NCBI GenBank assembly: GCA_015698045.1
Contig: BLAL01000261.1
Span: forward strand, 558,001 to 622,000
Source of the DNA: Rhizophagus clarus
Lineage: Eukaryota > Glomeromycota > Glomeromycetes > Glomerales > Glomeraceae
Length of the DNA stretch: 64,000 nt
Direction of reading: 5' to 3'
This document shows positions 1 through 12,645 of the stretch, in pieces (the first letter of the stretch is position 1; each line of letters begins with the position of its first letter). The notes beneath the pieces are model-generated. The model worked only from the letters and a program-made list of their open reading frames with translations. It ran no database searches and had not been told where the DNA came from. A program made the position numbers and the translations under genes.

Positions 1-886
1 AGCATTATTAATTATTTTTAACTTTCTTCAATTAGTTTAATTAGTTTAATATTATAAATATTCTTTGTATTATATCAATCAACAATATTATATCAAAAAT
101 ATATAGAAGTATATTTTACATAACAATAAAAGATACATGCATTATACAATTCACGATTCTTTAAGTCCTTATGAACTGTAATTTGATATCAGTTTTATTT
201 TTCTTTTACAAATATCGACGCGTCCATTCATTCTGCTCACATAGCTTTGCGGTGATTTTGCATCGTTAATTCAGTTTCTTATTATCATGTAAATTATTGT
301 CTGTTGTCATATGGTTAATTTCCTAATGCCGGCCTACATTGATATAACGATTTATGGAATTATTCTTACTAAATAAAACGAGAAATAAATGATCTAATAA
401 AAATTTAAATTTCATGAGAAGAAAGAGTTTACTTCATTTTATTTTTAAATAGAAATGTGGAAAGACATGATAATTTATTTAAATAGAACAATCTTAAGAC
501 TATCGCCTTAAAAGCGGCAATAAATTTTAATTTTGAAAATAAATATGTTCAATTTTGCATATGCAACATTTCTAATCAAACTAATAGTTTATTAAAGAGT
601 GCTCTTACTAACATATGATTCATTTAATCAACGTCAATAACGCGAATTAATAACGCGAATTATAATATTATATTACAATATAGCAGATTATAATTAAAAA
701 AAAGGAAAAAAAAATCCGTAAAATCTATCACATGTTTCCTTCCTAAATTCAAGAGGAAAAAAAAATGCACATTATGTCATGCATAAGCAAAAGATTTTTT
801 CATTAAAAATTATCGTTTCGTTTAAAAAAGAACTTTATTATTAGTCATTAAACTTATGAACTCTTTGGTTAAAATGCGGACCCGTG
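1..886. other. AT-rich intergenic DNA
   Basis: No open reading frame of note, RNA gene or structured repeat was seen. It lies downstream of the Clr2-like gene that ends at 887 and probably holds its 3' UTR and polyadenylation signals. Confidence 0.5.
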
Positions 887-2745
887 TTAGTCATAAATCT
901 GAAGTTTCAATGAATTTGAATTTGAATTTGAATGCACCACCATAGCAAGATCAAATTTGGTATCATCCATACTATCGAGACCTTTGACAGCTTCATCGTT
1001 TATCGAACTTATGAATGATTGATTTAATTCGAGCGTATTTAAACTATCAATATCGCTCATCAGAGTATCCGATTCATAATCGTTACTCCCGAGCGGTACT
1101 ATTGGAGTTACTTTCTTCTGAGTTTTCATTCGATAATGAAGGTCGACAGTATAATCATTAACATCTCTTGAAAACTTTTCTTCGGTTGGACACATCCTCT
1201 TTGTACTATCTTCCCAATTTATATAAAATCGACCCGCAAGATCTTCCATGTCTACGGTATATTCTTCCTGAGGAAAGTTCTTTGGAATATACATGTATTT
1301 ACCTATATTCAATGTCCTCTGTAACCTTTCATCACTCTCGCCTATCCCCAATTTCTTAAATATATCATCCCCGTCATCCACTCTAACATATATATCCCCG
1401 GTGAACTGAATTTGATCATGTTCAATCCTATAAATGGTAACGATTCTAAAAAATTCCTTATCCTGGGACGATGTTTCATCCTCTTCTACGGTCAACCTGA
1501 TTAAATCATTCGTACGAATAACTTCAGTTCCAAACACTATTTCGTAATAGTGTGGATATTTCTTTGATTCTTTTATTCTCTTTTTTTGTTCTTTGTCTTT
1601 GATCGACGTTATGAGATGATTGCTTATTTTGAATTTATATTTCTTATTCGTTACGAATGAATTCTGGCAGGTAGTAGCAATGTTAATTGCTTTATTAAAG
1701 TAATCGTTTATATGTGAATTGGTACAGAAATTTGTAATAGCTGGTTCGGCTTCACGCACAATCCATGGAATCAATGATGACTCAGGGTAATATCTTATTC
1801 TATCCAAGGCCAAGAGTTGTACTTCATATATTGTTTCACTTATTTGTGTATTATCAGGTAATATTTCTCCTTGTTCAATAATGTTCATCACATATCCTGG
1901 CCAATTATAATACTCGTTAATATCCCTTTTATCGAAAGATTCATCAGAAGTTGGAATCATCAAATTTATATTAGGGCCGACCACCCAGACAATTTCTCTG
2001 GGGCGGTATATTGGACCAAAATGACGTGACAATGTTTCATGGTCACGATCATTTATGTCTTCGATGTAATCTTGAGAAGTAGTTTTTTTATTTCTAATCC
2101 TTACATTACAATATTTACATATACAACTCCCGGTTTTCCCTAAATATAGCCACCGAAAATGTGGTATAAACTCATTCTTTGACCTAAAACGTCTTCCCCT
2201 GGGTAATCCTGAACGAATTTTAATTCGATAAGTTTTAGTAAAAACGAAAAATTATATATATATCATAAATAAAAGAGATTTACCAAATAAGTATATGTCG
2301 GTTCTCTCAACTAATCCTTTAGCTTGACCACTGTGCACGGCAGACATAGGTAACGATTCACGATCAATGTATGATGATGCTGGAAATTTCGCGTAGAAAA
2401 AAAGTTTATACCCAGGGGGAAAATCCTGTAAGATAAAAGATTCTATATTGATCATGTAAGAATAATTAGGTTAAAATCATAGAAGTTTAATCGAATAAAA
2501 AAAAAAAAACATTGAAAAAAAATTGTTTTTTGTTTCATACCACCAGTCTTTTCAACTTGTGAAATAACATCTCCAAGAGTTTCCAACCATTGTTTGTAAA
2601 CTGGACAATCTTTATCGACTTCATAAAAGAAAAGTGCATAGTCCCCGTTCCTTATGCGAAGTTCTGTATTTGGCCATGTTGATGGATCACCATCCGAAGT
2701 TGTAACCTGAATAGACGTACGTTTAACTTGATTATTCGCTTCCAT
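887..2745 (-). CDS. Clr2-like transcription-silencing protein, 3 exons
   Basis: Three exons on the minus strand: 2745-2541, 2442-2284 and 2208-887. Donors are GTATGA and GTAAAT, and phases match throughout (1 and 1), giving 561 residues. The order of motifs fits Cryptic loci regulator 2: an N-terminal segment with SDGDPSTWP, then LPPGYKLF-type and RTDIYLFG sequences (exon 2), then RFRSKNEFIPHFRWL followed by a CxCxxC cluster, and a C-terminal part beginning RPREIVWVVGP with YNWPGYV. The LPxGY...DxYLFG and RFRSxxEFxPHxxWL signatures are characteristic of the Clr2 N-terminal domain. In fission yeast, Clr2 is part of the SHREC complex that silences heterochromatin, so a nuclear chromatin role is likely by family. 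Nothing suggests decay. The start at 2745 gives an exon that begins directly with the conserved N-terminus. Domain recognition is from memory; exon structure is read from the sequence. Confidence 0.8.
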
Positions 2746-3628
2746 TATTGAAAGAAGAAAAAAATTAAATTTATTTTATCTTATTTATCTCTTTATTTGA
2801 ATTTTTTTTTTTTTTTTCTTTTTTCTTTTTTTTTGGGAGAATTGATCAGGTTTAAATATTTACACGATATTTGATTACTCGGCTGATCAACATCCTGATG
2901 TTTATATAAATAAGGTATCGTCTCATATGAATAATATGAATAATGAGAATTTACGTAAACAAGTATGATGAGTTGTTAACCTTGTTTGACTTTATGGGAA
3001 TTGAAATTTAAATACAACTCGTGTAATCGTGCTTTAAAGGCGCGAAGTAAAAAGAGTTTTCTTTTTTCGTCGATAAATATATTGTATTGTACTATGTATG
3101 TAATGTAAGAAAAAAAAAAGGAGAAAACAAATTGTAACGACGCGACAAGTTGACATCATGTTAATCTCAGATAATCTTTATGTAATTGAACAATGAAAAT
3201 GGAAAATAATAATAAAGTAACTAAAATGTTCACGAATATGACATTTTCACACATACATGTTTTTTTTTAATTATTTATATATATATATAATAAAAAAAAA
3301 TTTTTTTTTATTTTATTTTTTGTTTTTTTCAATTAAAAATATAAACAAGTATTACGACTCGATATAACAATATGTTATCCGGATTAATGAAAATTATGAA
3401 AATTAATATGTCGTTATATCAAAAATTATACCGATCTCAAATTGGGAAAATAAAATATTATCGTTATATCGAATTTTTGATATAAGTTGGTCGGTAACCG
3501 TTCAAATGTAAATTATTATGACGACAAAATTACAAATATATAAATATTAACTACAATAAACAAATCTAGGGCAAGTAAAAAATCATTATAAATAATCTAA
3601 AAATTAATTCTTAAAATATAATACCAAT
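2746..3628. other. Intergenic region between Clr2-like and KCH1-like genes
   Basis: Upstream of the Clr2-like start and downstream of the KCH1-like stop. Contains long T and A runs (about 2799-2835 and 3255-3330). No reading frame or RNA gene was recognised. Confidence 0.45.
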
Positions 3629-5450
3629 CTAATGTCTATTTGGCCCACCCCCTTGTTGTGTATAGTTGTTATGTCGAGGTGTTCTATTATAATCTTGTTG
3701 ATATCTTGAAGGGTAAGCTCCCTGAGGTCCATTAGGAGGACGTGATCTAGAATTTGATGTTGTTGATGATACTGAAGGTGCAGGAGAATAAGAACGAGCT
3801 GATGAAGGTGCCCGATATAAATCATGTTCATTATATTTATTTCTGTTATTTTCAGTTATAGATGACTGAGATCCACCATATTCTGATTGTCTATCATCAT
3901 CGCTATCACTTCTTTCTGAAGGTGCATAATTTTGTTTAAGATCGGTGTTATTTAATACAGCTCGTGCAATTAAATTATTTTCATGACCGCGCCTTGATGG
4001 TGGCGTTTGTGATCTATTAGGAAGGCCATAGGGATGATATCCTCCTGATCCATAAGATGTTGAATAAGACGATACATTAGTCATTCCAGATGCTACAGAT
4101 GAAACGCTATTACGACGCGTCAAAACTGGGTTCGGCTGTTGTCCATTTGGTGGTCCATAAGGTTTTACTTGTCCGTATCCTGGAGTGCCAGGTCTGGGTG
4201 GAGTTCCGGTTCTATATATTGGTGGAGTTCCGGTTCTGTATATTGGTGGAGTTCCTGTTCTTGAAGGATAAACTGGAGTACCAGTCCTTGAAATGACACC
4301 AACATTTGGTGAACCTGGCCTAGAAACATATGGTGGTGGGACACCCGCTTGTGTGTAGACTGGTGCTGGGGGACCATCAATGACCACAGGAAGTGTAGGT
4401 TCTTTTGGAGGTATAACATTACCTTTCTTATTTTTCAAACGACTGAAGTCTCCCTTGGCCATTGCTTCGGCTGCTTCTTTATTTTTTGCGATACGTTTCC
4501 TGGATTTCATTCTAATTAACTCCGCAATTCTATAAATTGATTAATAAATGTATTTAATTAAAATGTCATCATATCCATTTAAAAAAAAAAAAAGGATTTG
4601 TTCATACTTACCTTTTATCTACTTTGTGGCAACAATATTCTTTAAGATTTCCTCTAATATGACATAAAAGGGGAATATACAAAATGAATGCTATGCAAAG
4701 CATAGAAAATGACAGAATAAAAACGATAAGTGTAAAAGCCATTAAAGCTACAGCAAATTGTTGAACTATATTATCTCCATAAGCTTTAATATCCCAATAT
4801 CTTCGTGTATGATTGGATTGAATGAGCGAATAAAGTGTAACAGCATTAACAGCTTGACGTGGTAATTCAGCAAATACAAGACGTTTCCATCCTAAAAGAT
4901 GAGAGGGAAAAAAAATGATTTAAAAAAATTTCTCTTTTAACATCTCAGAATAAATTATAAATAAACTACCTTTAAATGAAAAAAATACAAAAAAAGCTAT
5001 ATCATCAACTAACTTCGTCGATTCTTGAATTTGACAAAAGAAACAATAATGTGCGTAACTTCTTAATGTATAATATCTTGTCGCAACAAGACTTGTAAAT
5101 GTATATGAAATATCTCTTGAAGCAATAATTGGTCTAGCTTTCTTAATATCCCAAGCCAAAATAATAAATGACATTACAATAGCACCAACAAAAATCCATT
5201 TTGATATATAAAAAGGAATTTTTGGATTCACTGATGATCCCCATTTATCAAATATTAACAGAATTCCTGCTGTCCATAAGTCAGCAATATATACCAGTAT
5301 TGTTTTTAGGACCACAACAAAGACTAAACAATATTTAAATTTTCTTGCAAATGAACGTTCATGAAACTCATCTATATCTACAAAGTCAAATTTATGATCT
5401 TGGACGACCTTTCTCTCACTTTGCCATTTTGATTTTTTACAACAACACAT
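3629..5450 (-). CDS. KCH1-like low-affinity potassium channel family protein, 3 exons
   Basis: Exons 5450-4970, 4891-4612 and 4529-3629 join with consistent phases (1, then 2) to a 553-residue protein. The N-terminal half carries the fungal Kch1/Kch2 (Prm6) signature: FDFVDIDEF, a membrane segment running into VYIADLWTAGILL, KWIFVGAIVMSFIILAWDIKKAR, a SRDISYTFTS stretch and AFFVFFSFKGW. Exon 2 adds RLVFAELPRQAVNAVTLYSL, a further hydrophobic stretch and a cytosolic CHKVDKR motif. Yeast Kch proteins are plasma-membrane K+ uptake proteins active in mating or stress calcium signalling. The C-terminal ~290 residues are low complexity, proline/serine/arginine-rich, with perfect IYRTGTPP repeats (about 4180-4260) and many S/T-P sites, so it is probably a phosphoregulated cytosolic tail. 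Length is close to yeast Kch1. No lesions were seen. Confidence 0.85.
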
Positions 5451-6209
5451 TTTTTGTGAATATTTTTATGATATCGGATGAAATGGATTGTGATTGATTA
5501 TTTCGAATAAAAGGGTTAGGGAATGATGATATGATTTTTTTAAATTTTTTTTTTTATTTTTCGTTTGTTCTTTAATATAAAATGAATTATTATTGTTAAA
5601 AAAAAAAAACCAGAAAAAAAAAAATAAATAAATGTAAATATCATTCAACTGAAAAACTAGCACTTATTAAGAAAAAATGCAAAGTAAGTCGGTTGATACG
5701 TAGAAGTCAGAACCTTTTTTTTTTTTTTTTATCTATTAAAAGTTCACAAGAAGTCCTGAAAGATAACAAAAGATCAAACGAATTTCCGTAAAAAAAAAAA
5801 AATTATTAGAAAACAAATAAACGAGAGTTGATGATATTAAGATAAAAGAAAAAAAAAAGAGGGGAAGGTATATAAAAAGAGAGAAAGAGAGAATAAAGAA
5901 CGAAAGGTATTTTTTAAAGCAAACTAAGTAATAAATAGAAATTAAAAAAAACATGCAAAGTTTACCTCTTTTTAGTCCTTGTGGAGCACACAAAGATTCC
6001 ATATTAATGCATAAATAATTTAGACCAAAATAAGTGGTTCGAAGTTATGCGTTATGTATGTTATTATTAGTGTAACTCTTGGTCTCTTGGTATAAATTAT
6101 AAAACCACATTTTTGTAAAGAATTGTATAGAATCATGTGATTTGATTTTCGTATCGTATGTTAATTAGATTAATTGTTTCAACTTTCGTTGTTCAAATTT
6201 AACTAACGA
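5451..6209. other. KCH1 upstream region with a possible upstream exon
   Basis: Homopolymer-rich DNA 5' of the KCH1-like start. At 6002-5966 (minus) an ATG opens a 12-codon reading frame, MESLCAPQGLKR, followed by a plausible GTAAAC donor. It could be a noncoding or alternative first exon of the channel gene or an upstream ORF. No acceptor that would fuse it in frame to the channel start was found, so it is not called as coding. Confidence 0.25.
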
Positions 6210-6272
6210 TTCATTGTGGCTTATTTGAAACTCATTGTATACCATTATTATAAACAAACAAAATTTTTTTTT

Positions 6273-6398
6273 TTGCAATTAAGGTTAAAATATGGTAATC
6301 ACGGATATAATTTCAGTGATGGAAATCCGGAACCAATTTCGGAGCCTTCCTTAGTAACTTTATATGCCAAGTTTCAGACGGACATTAAACCACTTTAA
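6273..6398 (+). other. Orphan exon-like open frame, unidentified
   Basis: After an acceptor-like TTTTGCAATTAAG, a 41-codon frame reads LKYGNHGYNFSDGNPEPISE and runs to TAA at 6396-6398. Its composition is more protein-like than the surrounding DNA. No partner exon or family was recognised. It could be a terminal exon or a gene relic. Confidence 0.2.
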
Positions 6399-7642
6399 AT
6401 AACTGATCTACAGCACTTCAAACAACTTTTATTGGATATCTCCAATCATTGAGGCTGTGCTGACTGATACATTTTTAGTAGTAACATTAATGAATAATGA
6501 TCGAATTTTCTTTTTTAATACATTTACAAATATTTATTTCTTAATTAATAATATAATATGATACATACTAAATAAGTGACAACTCGTCCCGTATTTTTTT
6601 AATTCCGCTCTACATGTACAATTAATTTTCCATAAGTGCATATTCCCTAAAAATGCTACATTTCATAGGTATTTTCCATTAAATTTTCTAATTTTCCTAT
6701 GTTTGATAAACATTGATTCATATCCTTCTCAACAGTATCTTCCAGACACTCCTCCTTTAGGATTTTGATAGCCTGATATAATAATCATTCATGGACATTT
6801 TGCAGATTTTTGCAGATGGGATAATGTAGATGCACATGGAGAAGAATGTGGTAAGTAGATCTTATTACGTTATCAACGTAGCTGCCAAGAGACAAGGAAA
6901 TAAAATATAAAATATTGGACAACACAGTACCATACTCGCTCTTGAGATCTTTCTCTAATCCTTTATTATACCAATGATAATACAAGTTAATCCTCTATTT
7001 CCATTTTTACATAAAATGATACTTACCACAATGACAAAGAGCAGGTCCTATATAAATGTATCATTGTTCTTCGGTGGATTGGGGGTGTAATCAAAGTGTT
7101 CAAGAACTACAAGAATGACAAATAATTCCAAATTGACGAAGAGAGGTCGTATTTTGGCAAATAAATTGTTGTTATATTGTCGAAAACAGTCTTTTTCTTG
7201 AATTTATACAGTTTTATCATGATAGATTTGTCTTAGACTGACATCATCAATTATGCATTTTTTCCTTTTTAAAATTATGTTATTTTTTTTTTTTTTTAGA
7301 AACTGAGAATGATATTTCGATCCACGAGCTATCATTTATGGAAGCGAATGAGTAACTTTAAAATATTATCGAATAAGAAAGGTTTAGCTCTCATGGGGTG
7401 GTTAAATGATGTAAAAGTCACGCAGGAGCCTCCCTCCCGCACGGTGTGATATTTAGTGTCATATGTCACGTGACCGTAAACGTTCCCATTTCCAAAATCC
7501 TATTTGTCACACCTTATTCATCGCATAATCGCATAATTGGAACACGTTGGGACGTGTTAATTAGTGCTAAAAGTATCTTGATCGGAACAATGGTATTAAC
7601 TATTTATTAAGCCTTTGATTTTCCATATTCAGTCAATCCAAA
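6399..7642. other. Intergenic region
   Basis: No recognised gene. A minus-strand frame at 6985-6785 is short and has no family resemblance strong enough to call. Near the 3' end are a perfect palindrome GTCACGTGAC (7465-7474, an E-box/bHLH-type CACGTG core) and an inverted repeat AACACGT-4 nt-ACGTGTT (7541-7558). Both lie upstream of the gene that starts at 7643. Confidence 0.35.
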
Positions 7643-8298
7643 ATGACGAAATATTGTTCGCCACTTTTGATTATTTTAATGTTGGCGTTACTTGTTTGTT
7701 ACCTTTTCTGGGGAATCTTGCTTAGCCCAATTTGGCTAACCATACATTTTGGTTACAAGTGGTTAAGGTATTTCGTCATTTTTTCTTTAGAAAAAACTAC
7801 TACGACCAAAAATTACAGTTTCCAGAAGAATTCAAAATCTCTGATGAAATAAAGAAACAAGTTGCTCTTTGGAACGATATCATCCAAAATAAACATAAGG
7901 ATGATAATGATGAAATGAATATCACCAACCAGGTCTCTCCAGCCGAAATATTAGAGAACTTGATGTTGCAAACGGTATTACCATAAATATTATATAATCT
8001 ATTTTAAAAAGTTTTTTAACCTTATTTTCTGGATTAGTAATTAGGGGCACTCTAAACTATTTTCCCATCGCATTCCCGAGGGTACATCCTCCACAATCCA
8101 ATTCCGTTATTGCCTTTAACAGCATGCAAACATTGGGACGACGCTGTCGTACGATTATTTGAACGTTATAATAATTTCACACAAGGTAAACAACATCCTT
8201 CTATTGGAAAAGTATACGTGGTTGAATTTCGAAGAGCAAACACATTCGATGTTTCGAAAGACGACGAGTTTTTAATTGACGTTTACTTTTCTGACTGA
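7643..8298 (+). pseudogene. Small membrane-anchored protein gene with broken frame, unidentified
   Basis: ATG at 7643 opens a strongly hydrophobic N-terminus (a likely membrane anchor, CSPLLIILMLALLVCYLFWG). The frame then has to change around the T-run at 7780-7790 to continue as FFRKNYYDQKLQFPEEF...AEILENLM, which ends near 7974. A further protein-like stretch occupies about 8046-8298 (CKHWDDAVVRLFERYNNF ... DDEFLIDVYFSD) and ends at TGA. An intron between about 7975 and 8045 is plausible (GTATTACC donor), but the phase does not match cleanly. So either the frame is damaged, the sequence has an indel, or the true splice sites differ. No family was recognised. Confidence 0.4.
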
Positions 8299-9064
8299 TG
8301 ATGTTATAATGTTAGAGAAGAGAGATAATGATTTATTAATTTTAATTTACATTCACACGCTTATCAGGAAAAATTTCATTAATGAATTCTTTAGAGATTA
8401 GGTTTAGCTGTTATCATATGTTTTCTGTATTAAATAATCTTTCATGTTAGTAGTATTTTGACTACCTTTACGAAATGAAACGATCCAACATTATGCAATC
8501 CAAAAAAACTATTATTATGGTAATAGTGATCCGAAGAATAGCACAATAAGACTAATTAACAAATGGATGGATGGTAAATCGATAATAATTTAGATAATAG
8601 GGTTAGTTGGAAATAGGTGGAATTCCACACATGTGGAGTAGTCTTATGATCTCTTTAAACGTCTATTACTCGTTTCATTTTACTTAGCCGTCCACAATAA
8701 TATAATAAAACCTTTACTTTGATTTTTTACACTTGTTTACATGTTATTATGTATATGATAATTAAATTATTTTATTAATAAAGATTTCGGACGCGACCCA
8801 TTTTATAGGCGGGCGAAGTACGAAATAAAATAAATACAGATGTTCGGAACTTTACCTTTGATATATGCGAAAATAAATACAATATTTCTCATTATACATG
8901 ACCGGAGGATGACTGCTCTAAGACTTAACTACAGTATCTGATTTTTCCGCAAGATTACTCGATGACTTTACTCTTTTTATTTCTCTCTCTTTTTCCGATA
9001 TATCTTTCATACCATCTGTTACAATCCCCATACTTTATCAAACCCACGTTCTTCTGCTTTGCGC
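8299..9064. other. Intergenic region
   Basis: AT-rich, with no recognised gene, repeat or RNA. Confidence 0.4.
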
Positions 9065-9961
9065 TTACGACCTAACGATGGTTCCAATTATACGGTAGCC
9101 ATCTTTTTTGACCTCTATTAAACAAATGATCCTCCCGGTCGTACGTGATTCAATACCATAGTCAAGATTCCTACGCCCATTTTCACTTTCGATCAGCTCG
9201 ATCTTTAAATGGATAAGTTGCGAGATAAGTATACGAATAGATGCTTTTGGTGGCTTATATTTCTCACTAAGACCGTAGAGTTCACACACTTTCGGAAAGG
9301 TCCATTCGTTGATGGGTTTCGAGGGAGTCTCATTAGTACAGTAAACTTGAAGCTGTTAATTGACACGACATTGTGCAGAGGTCTTGACCGTTCCGGGGCG
9401 AATATCTATCCCCATTGCTTATGAAGTTTAGCACCATTTCATTATTTTCAAGTGCCAGTGGTTTCTCCATTTCACGTATATACTCTTTGAGGCCTTCGAT
9501 TCGATGTTTACGGTCCATTTGGACCCTTGTTCGTTTCGGGCTGACGACGATGTAATGCAAGAATAGGGTTAGTAAAATTTTCCGGGACGAATCGTTTCGA
9601 AAATTTCTTGGCAAAATCTTATTTGTACCATGGCAGACCTGTTAAGCGATTCCTCCAACATGCAATACGGTCAAGTAATTCCTGTTCACGATTCGAAATG
9701 GCGCGGATAGTTCGACTAAGACGTGAATATGTTCCTCGACTGGAGTTCATCCTTGTTATTGAGGGAGAATTGCTAAAGAGATCGTCGCGATCGTCAGGGA
9801 TCTTCACATTCCATAGATTAATGTCTTTGGCGTCAACGTTAGCAAAAGTTTGCGGTTACTCCCTTGAGGTGGGCAACGAGCTTGTCCTTCTCAATGTCGA
9901 CAGGGAGTGTATTACTGTATTTCCTTTGACAAGAAAGAGTAACGTGATAGATAGTGGATAT
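9065..9961 (-). pseudogene. Decayed Crinkler-type gene (CRN N-terminal domain plus PD-(D/E)XK-like C-terminus)
   Basis: Read on the minus strand from 9961, a Crinkler-like N-terminal ubiquitin-fold domain is recognisable in pieces: VTLSC, LPVDIEKDKLVAHLK, NVDAKDINLWNVKIPDDRDD and EEHIHVLVELSAP. At least three frameshifts separate the pieces, one of them at the T-run in AACTTTTGC. The position where an initiator Met is expected (9961-9959) reads ATA. Downstream, about 9290-9065 encodes ENGRRNLDYGIES...IICLIEVKK. This has the D...ExK spacing of a PD-(D/E)XK nuclease fold, common as the C-terminal domain of Crinkler-like proteins in this fungal group. In pathogens and symbionts Crinklers are host-directed or nuclear effectors. 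This copy cannot make the full protein. Confidence 0.6.
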
Positions 9962-10860
9962 TATAATATTTTTTACGAAATGCTATTGGTGCAAAGTAGT
10001 GCAGAATTTTATCGAGGGTATATGTGAGAAATTCAGGGTCTGCCATGTGGCTCCACAAACATCATCTGAACTGATCTCGCAGTTGTTTAACAATGAAAAA
10101 GACTGTCGTTAGACAAACCATTTTCTTTTTTGTTTCTTTAGACCTTTGACTCTAGATTTTCTGCTAACATATATAGGGTTTTGTTTTATAATTTTTATTT
10201 ATGTTTTTTATTTTTATATTAAATTAATCTTATTTTGTTTCTAGTTACTTTTTCAGATAAATAACAGTTGGTTTTTGTAAGTGATTTTGTTCTTCATAAG
10301 TTTTTAATTTAGTTTTATAATAGGATAAATTTTAATTTTTTATTTTTTAATTTCCATTTTTAATCTTTTATTTTTCCTTAAATATTAGTTTATAAACTTT
10401 TGGTAGATTATTTTTTACCTTATATTTTGCTTTATTTTTTTAAAAATTTATTTATTTTATTATTAGATTCATGAGTTTATTATAATAAATTTGATTTAAA
10501 AAATTAGTTGTGTATTTTTCTTAATTATTTACTTTATATAAACTTTACTAAAAAAACTTGTAAAAATAATTATATTTTTGAATTTTCAAAATATATTTAA
10601 TCATACTTTTGGAGCTATTTTATATTTAAATACATGCATAATTTTTTATAAATTTTTTGAAATCATTAATCTTATTATTTGCGAGAAACTGCTGAAGTTA
10701 AAATTGAAATTTGACCGGTATAAAACTCTTAACAGTGAAGAATAATTTGTAATTTAACAGTCAATTTTAATCTTCTTTTTTGGTCGTTAAAACGAGAACA
10801 AATGTTACTTATGAATAAGGCAAATCACAGTTAATATATGAACCTTTTTTTATAATATCA
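9962..10860. other. AT-rich intergenic DNA
   Basis: Mostly T/A-rich sequence (10,130-10,700) with no coding signal on either strand. Confidence 0.4.
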
Positions 10861-12440
10861 TCAAACCTCCATATCGATTTCTTTTTTATCTACACGTTTC
10901 ACTGCATTCAATACATTAATCCCAAGGCTTGAAAAGAAATGTTCTGCATTGGAAGAATCAATTATAATTAACAGTTCCTTCGCTAGAAAAATTGATGAAG
11001 ATCAAAGAGATTAAATTGACAAGTAGGTAAAATTATAGAAAACAAACAACAAAAAATAAATACCTTCTGGGTTATTAGCAGTTCCCGGTCTTATTGGTCG
11101 AACCCACTCTTTGCGTATGTAGTGACTTTGCATACTAAATTTGGCAGGATAAACTACCAAAAAACGGATCCATTAGAGACCATGCTCGTATGCCCTATGA
11201 TATTTAGTTCTTAAGCAATTGATCACTTTTTCTTTCAGTTCAATTTTTAATTGGGATATTCGAGATGGATCATCTCCATGAGGGTAAAAACTGTTCGGAT
11301 CTGTCGCAAATATAGCATTACTGGGTGGGTTACTTATCCACAATTTTGCCTGGAGAAAAAGGGGAACCTCAACAATTCCATCAGGAGTTTCGAAATTAAT
11401 TATGCATACTAAATCTGGACCGGCATCCCTTTCTGGCATAAAGAATGCTGTAGATGGATTATCAAGAAATTTGAATAGATTAGATTCCTTCATAACACCC
11501 TTTGAGCAAAGTATGGCTGAGTCTTTAAGGTTACGAATAGTTGATTTATAAGAGAGTAATTGTTTTATATTATCGATATCCTTAATGCCAGTAAAGAAAT
11601 CATTATTCATGCAAATCGTTTCATTGAAAAATTTCTCAAGTGAAATAGTCAAGTAAGGCTCAAAAAGAAAACCTGCACATGATGCATTATTATGTACCTT
11701 ACATAGATCTTGCAAAAGCTTCTCCTCAACTTCATTACGATCATGACAATCTTTCTCAACATATTCCATAAACGCCAAAAAGGGAATCGTTTCTTGTATT
11801 TGCACTTCAATAACATCCTTTTGAAAAATATCTTGATCAGATGCTAGGTGTTTATAATCGCAAAGCTGAGCAAATCCATATTGAACCATTTCGATAACTC
11901 CTCCTCCTCTCACTACCATTGTAGAATTAGAAAACATGTTAAGAGTCGCGATATCCATTACTTTGTTTCATACTTCTTTATCTTCACGTAATTTAGGGAA
12001 ACAACTATCCTTAAAGGTTGAAATTATGAAATCTTTTGCATCGCGTTGCCACTTCTCCACATTTTCATTCACATTACGAGACATTGAGGATTTATCTAAT
12101 AAAGATTTATTCAGAAACTGAACTAAAAATCTTCGGCGACCCCGAAAAATATTGAAGATGATTTCCATTGATTCATCATTTAGTGGTAAAAAGCGCTGAA
12201 TATAATTACTTATCTCACTATTTTCGTAAAACCCATCGTATATAAAAAAAAAAATCCTTGAATGATGGACCATTTGATTTAACAATAGAAGAGGAAGCAA
12301 AATTCTTGATGTCGTCAAAGCTCATTCCCGTCCCTGATAGTATAAGACATAACTTTGTTGCAGTGAGATGGAGTACCATCCGAAGCAAGATAACAAAGAA
12401 TGGTCGTGTTTGATTATTGGGATTTGTTGTGATAGTTTTT
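10861..12440 (-). pseudogene. Crinkler-like P-loop NTPase / PD-(D/E)XK protein, 5'-truncated and broken
   Basis: The minus-strand coding signal starts abruptly near 12,440 with TRPFFVILLRMVLHLTATKL and a LSGTGMSFDDIKNF stretch, as in the C-terminal half of the AAA/STAND-like NTPase of Crinkler-type proteins. FRGRRRFLVQFLNKSLL follows. The C-terminal nuclease-like part carries AGFLFEPY, DAGPDLVCII and VPLFLQAKLW, i.e. a D...(Q)xK arrangement. A final exon (10,982-10,861) joins at donor 11,064 with matching phase and ends KEIDMEV. Lesions: no N-terminal Walker A region, a frameshift in the A/T run near 12,245, an in-frame TGA near 11,968-11,970, and a TAA at 11,173-11,175. Family assignment is inference from motif order. 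Confidence 0.65.
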
Positions 12441-12459
12441 ATGTATTGTAAGCCGACTT

Positions 12460-12474
12460 GGTCCCTTTAGGACC
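12460..12474. repeat. GGTCC palindrome near a gene end
   Basis: GGTCCCTTTAGGACC is a near-perfect inverted repeat, followed by a T/A-rich stretch with AATAAA-like sequence. Similar palindromes occur at 16,723 and 17,112, each beside a T/A-rich, AATAAA-like stretch. It may be a mobile-element terminus or a 3'-processing hairpin. Confidence 0.4.
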
Positions 12475-12645
12475 CTTCCGGCAACTATTTTATTTCATAA
12501 ATAAAGTATTATATTATCGAAGTGTAATGGTGTGATGTCTGTACTACATAAAAACCTATATTAATGCCCAGTATTCTCTCCCATAAAATTTTATCTTACT
12601 CCGGAACGTAACACTATTTTTGTCCGAGCCTAATATCCCTATAAA

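Noticed and set aside
6785-6985. Minus-strand frame with EKDLKSEYG, vaguely annexin-like
   Set aside because: Too short and lacks the annexin calcium loops; similarity is not enough for a call.
9608-10027. 139-codon plus-strand frame
   Set aside because: It is the antisense of the Crinkler N-terminal domain, which is recognisable on the minus strand.
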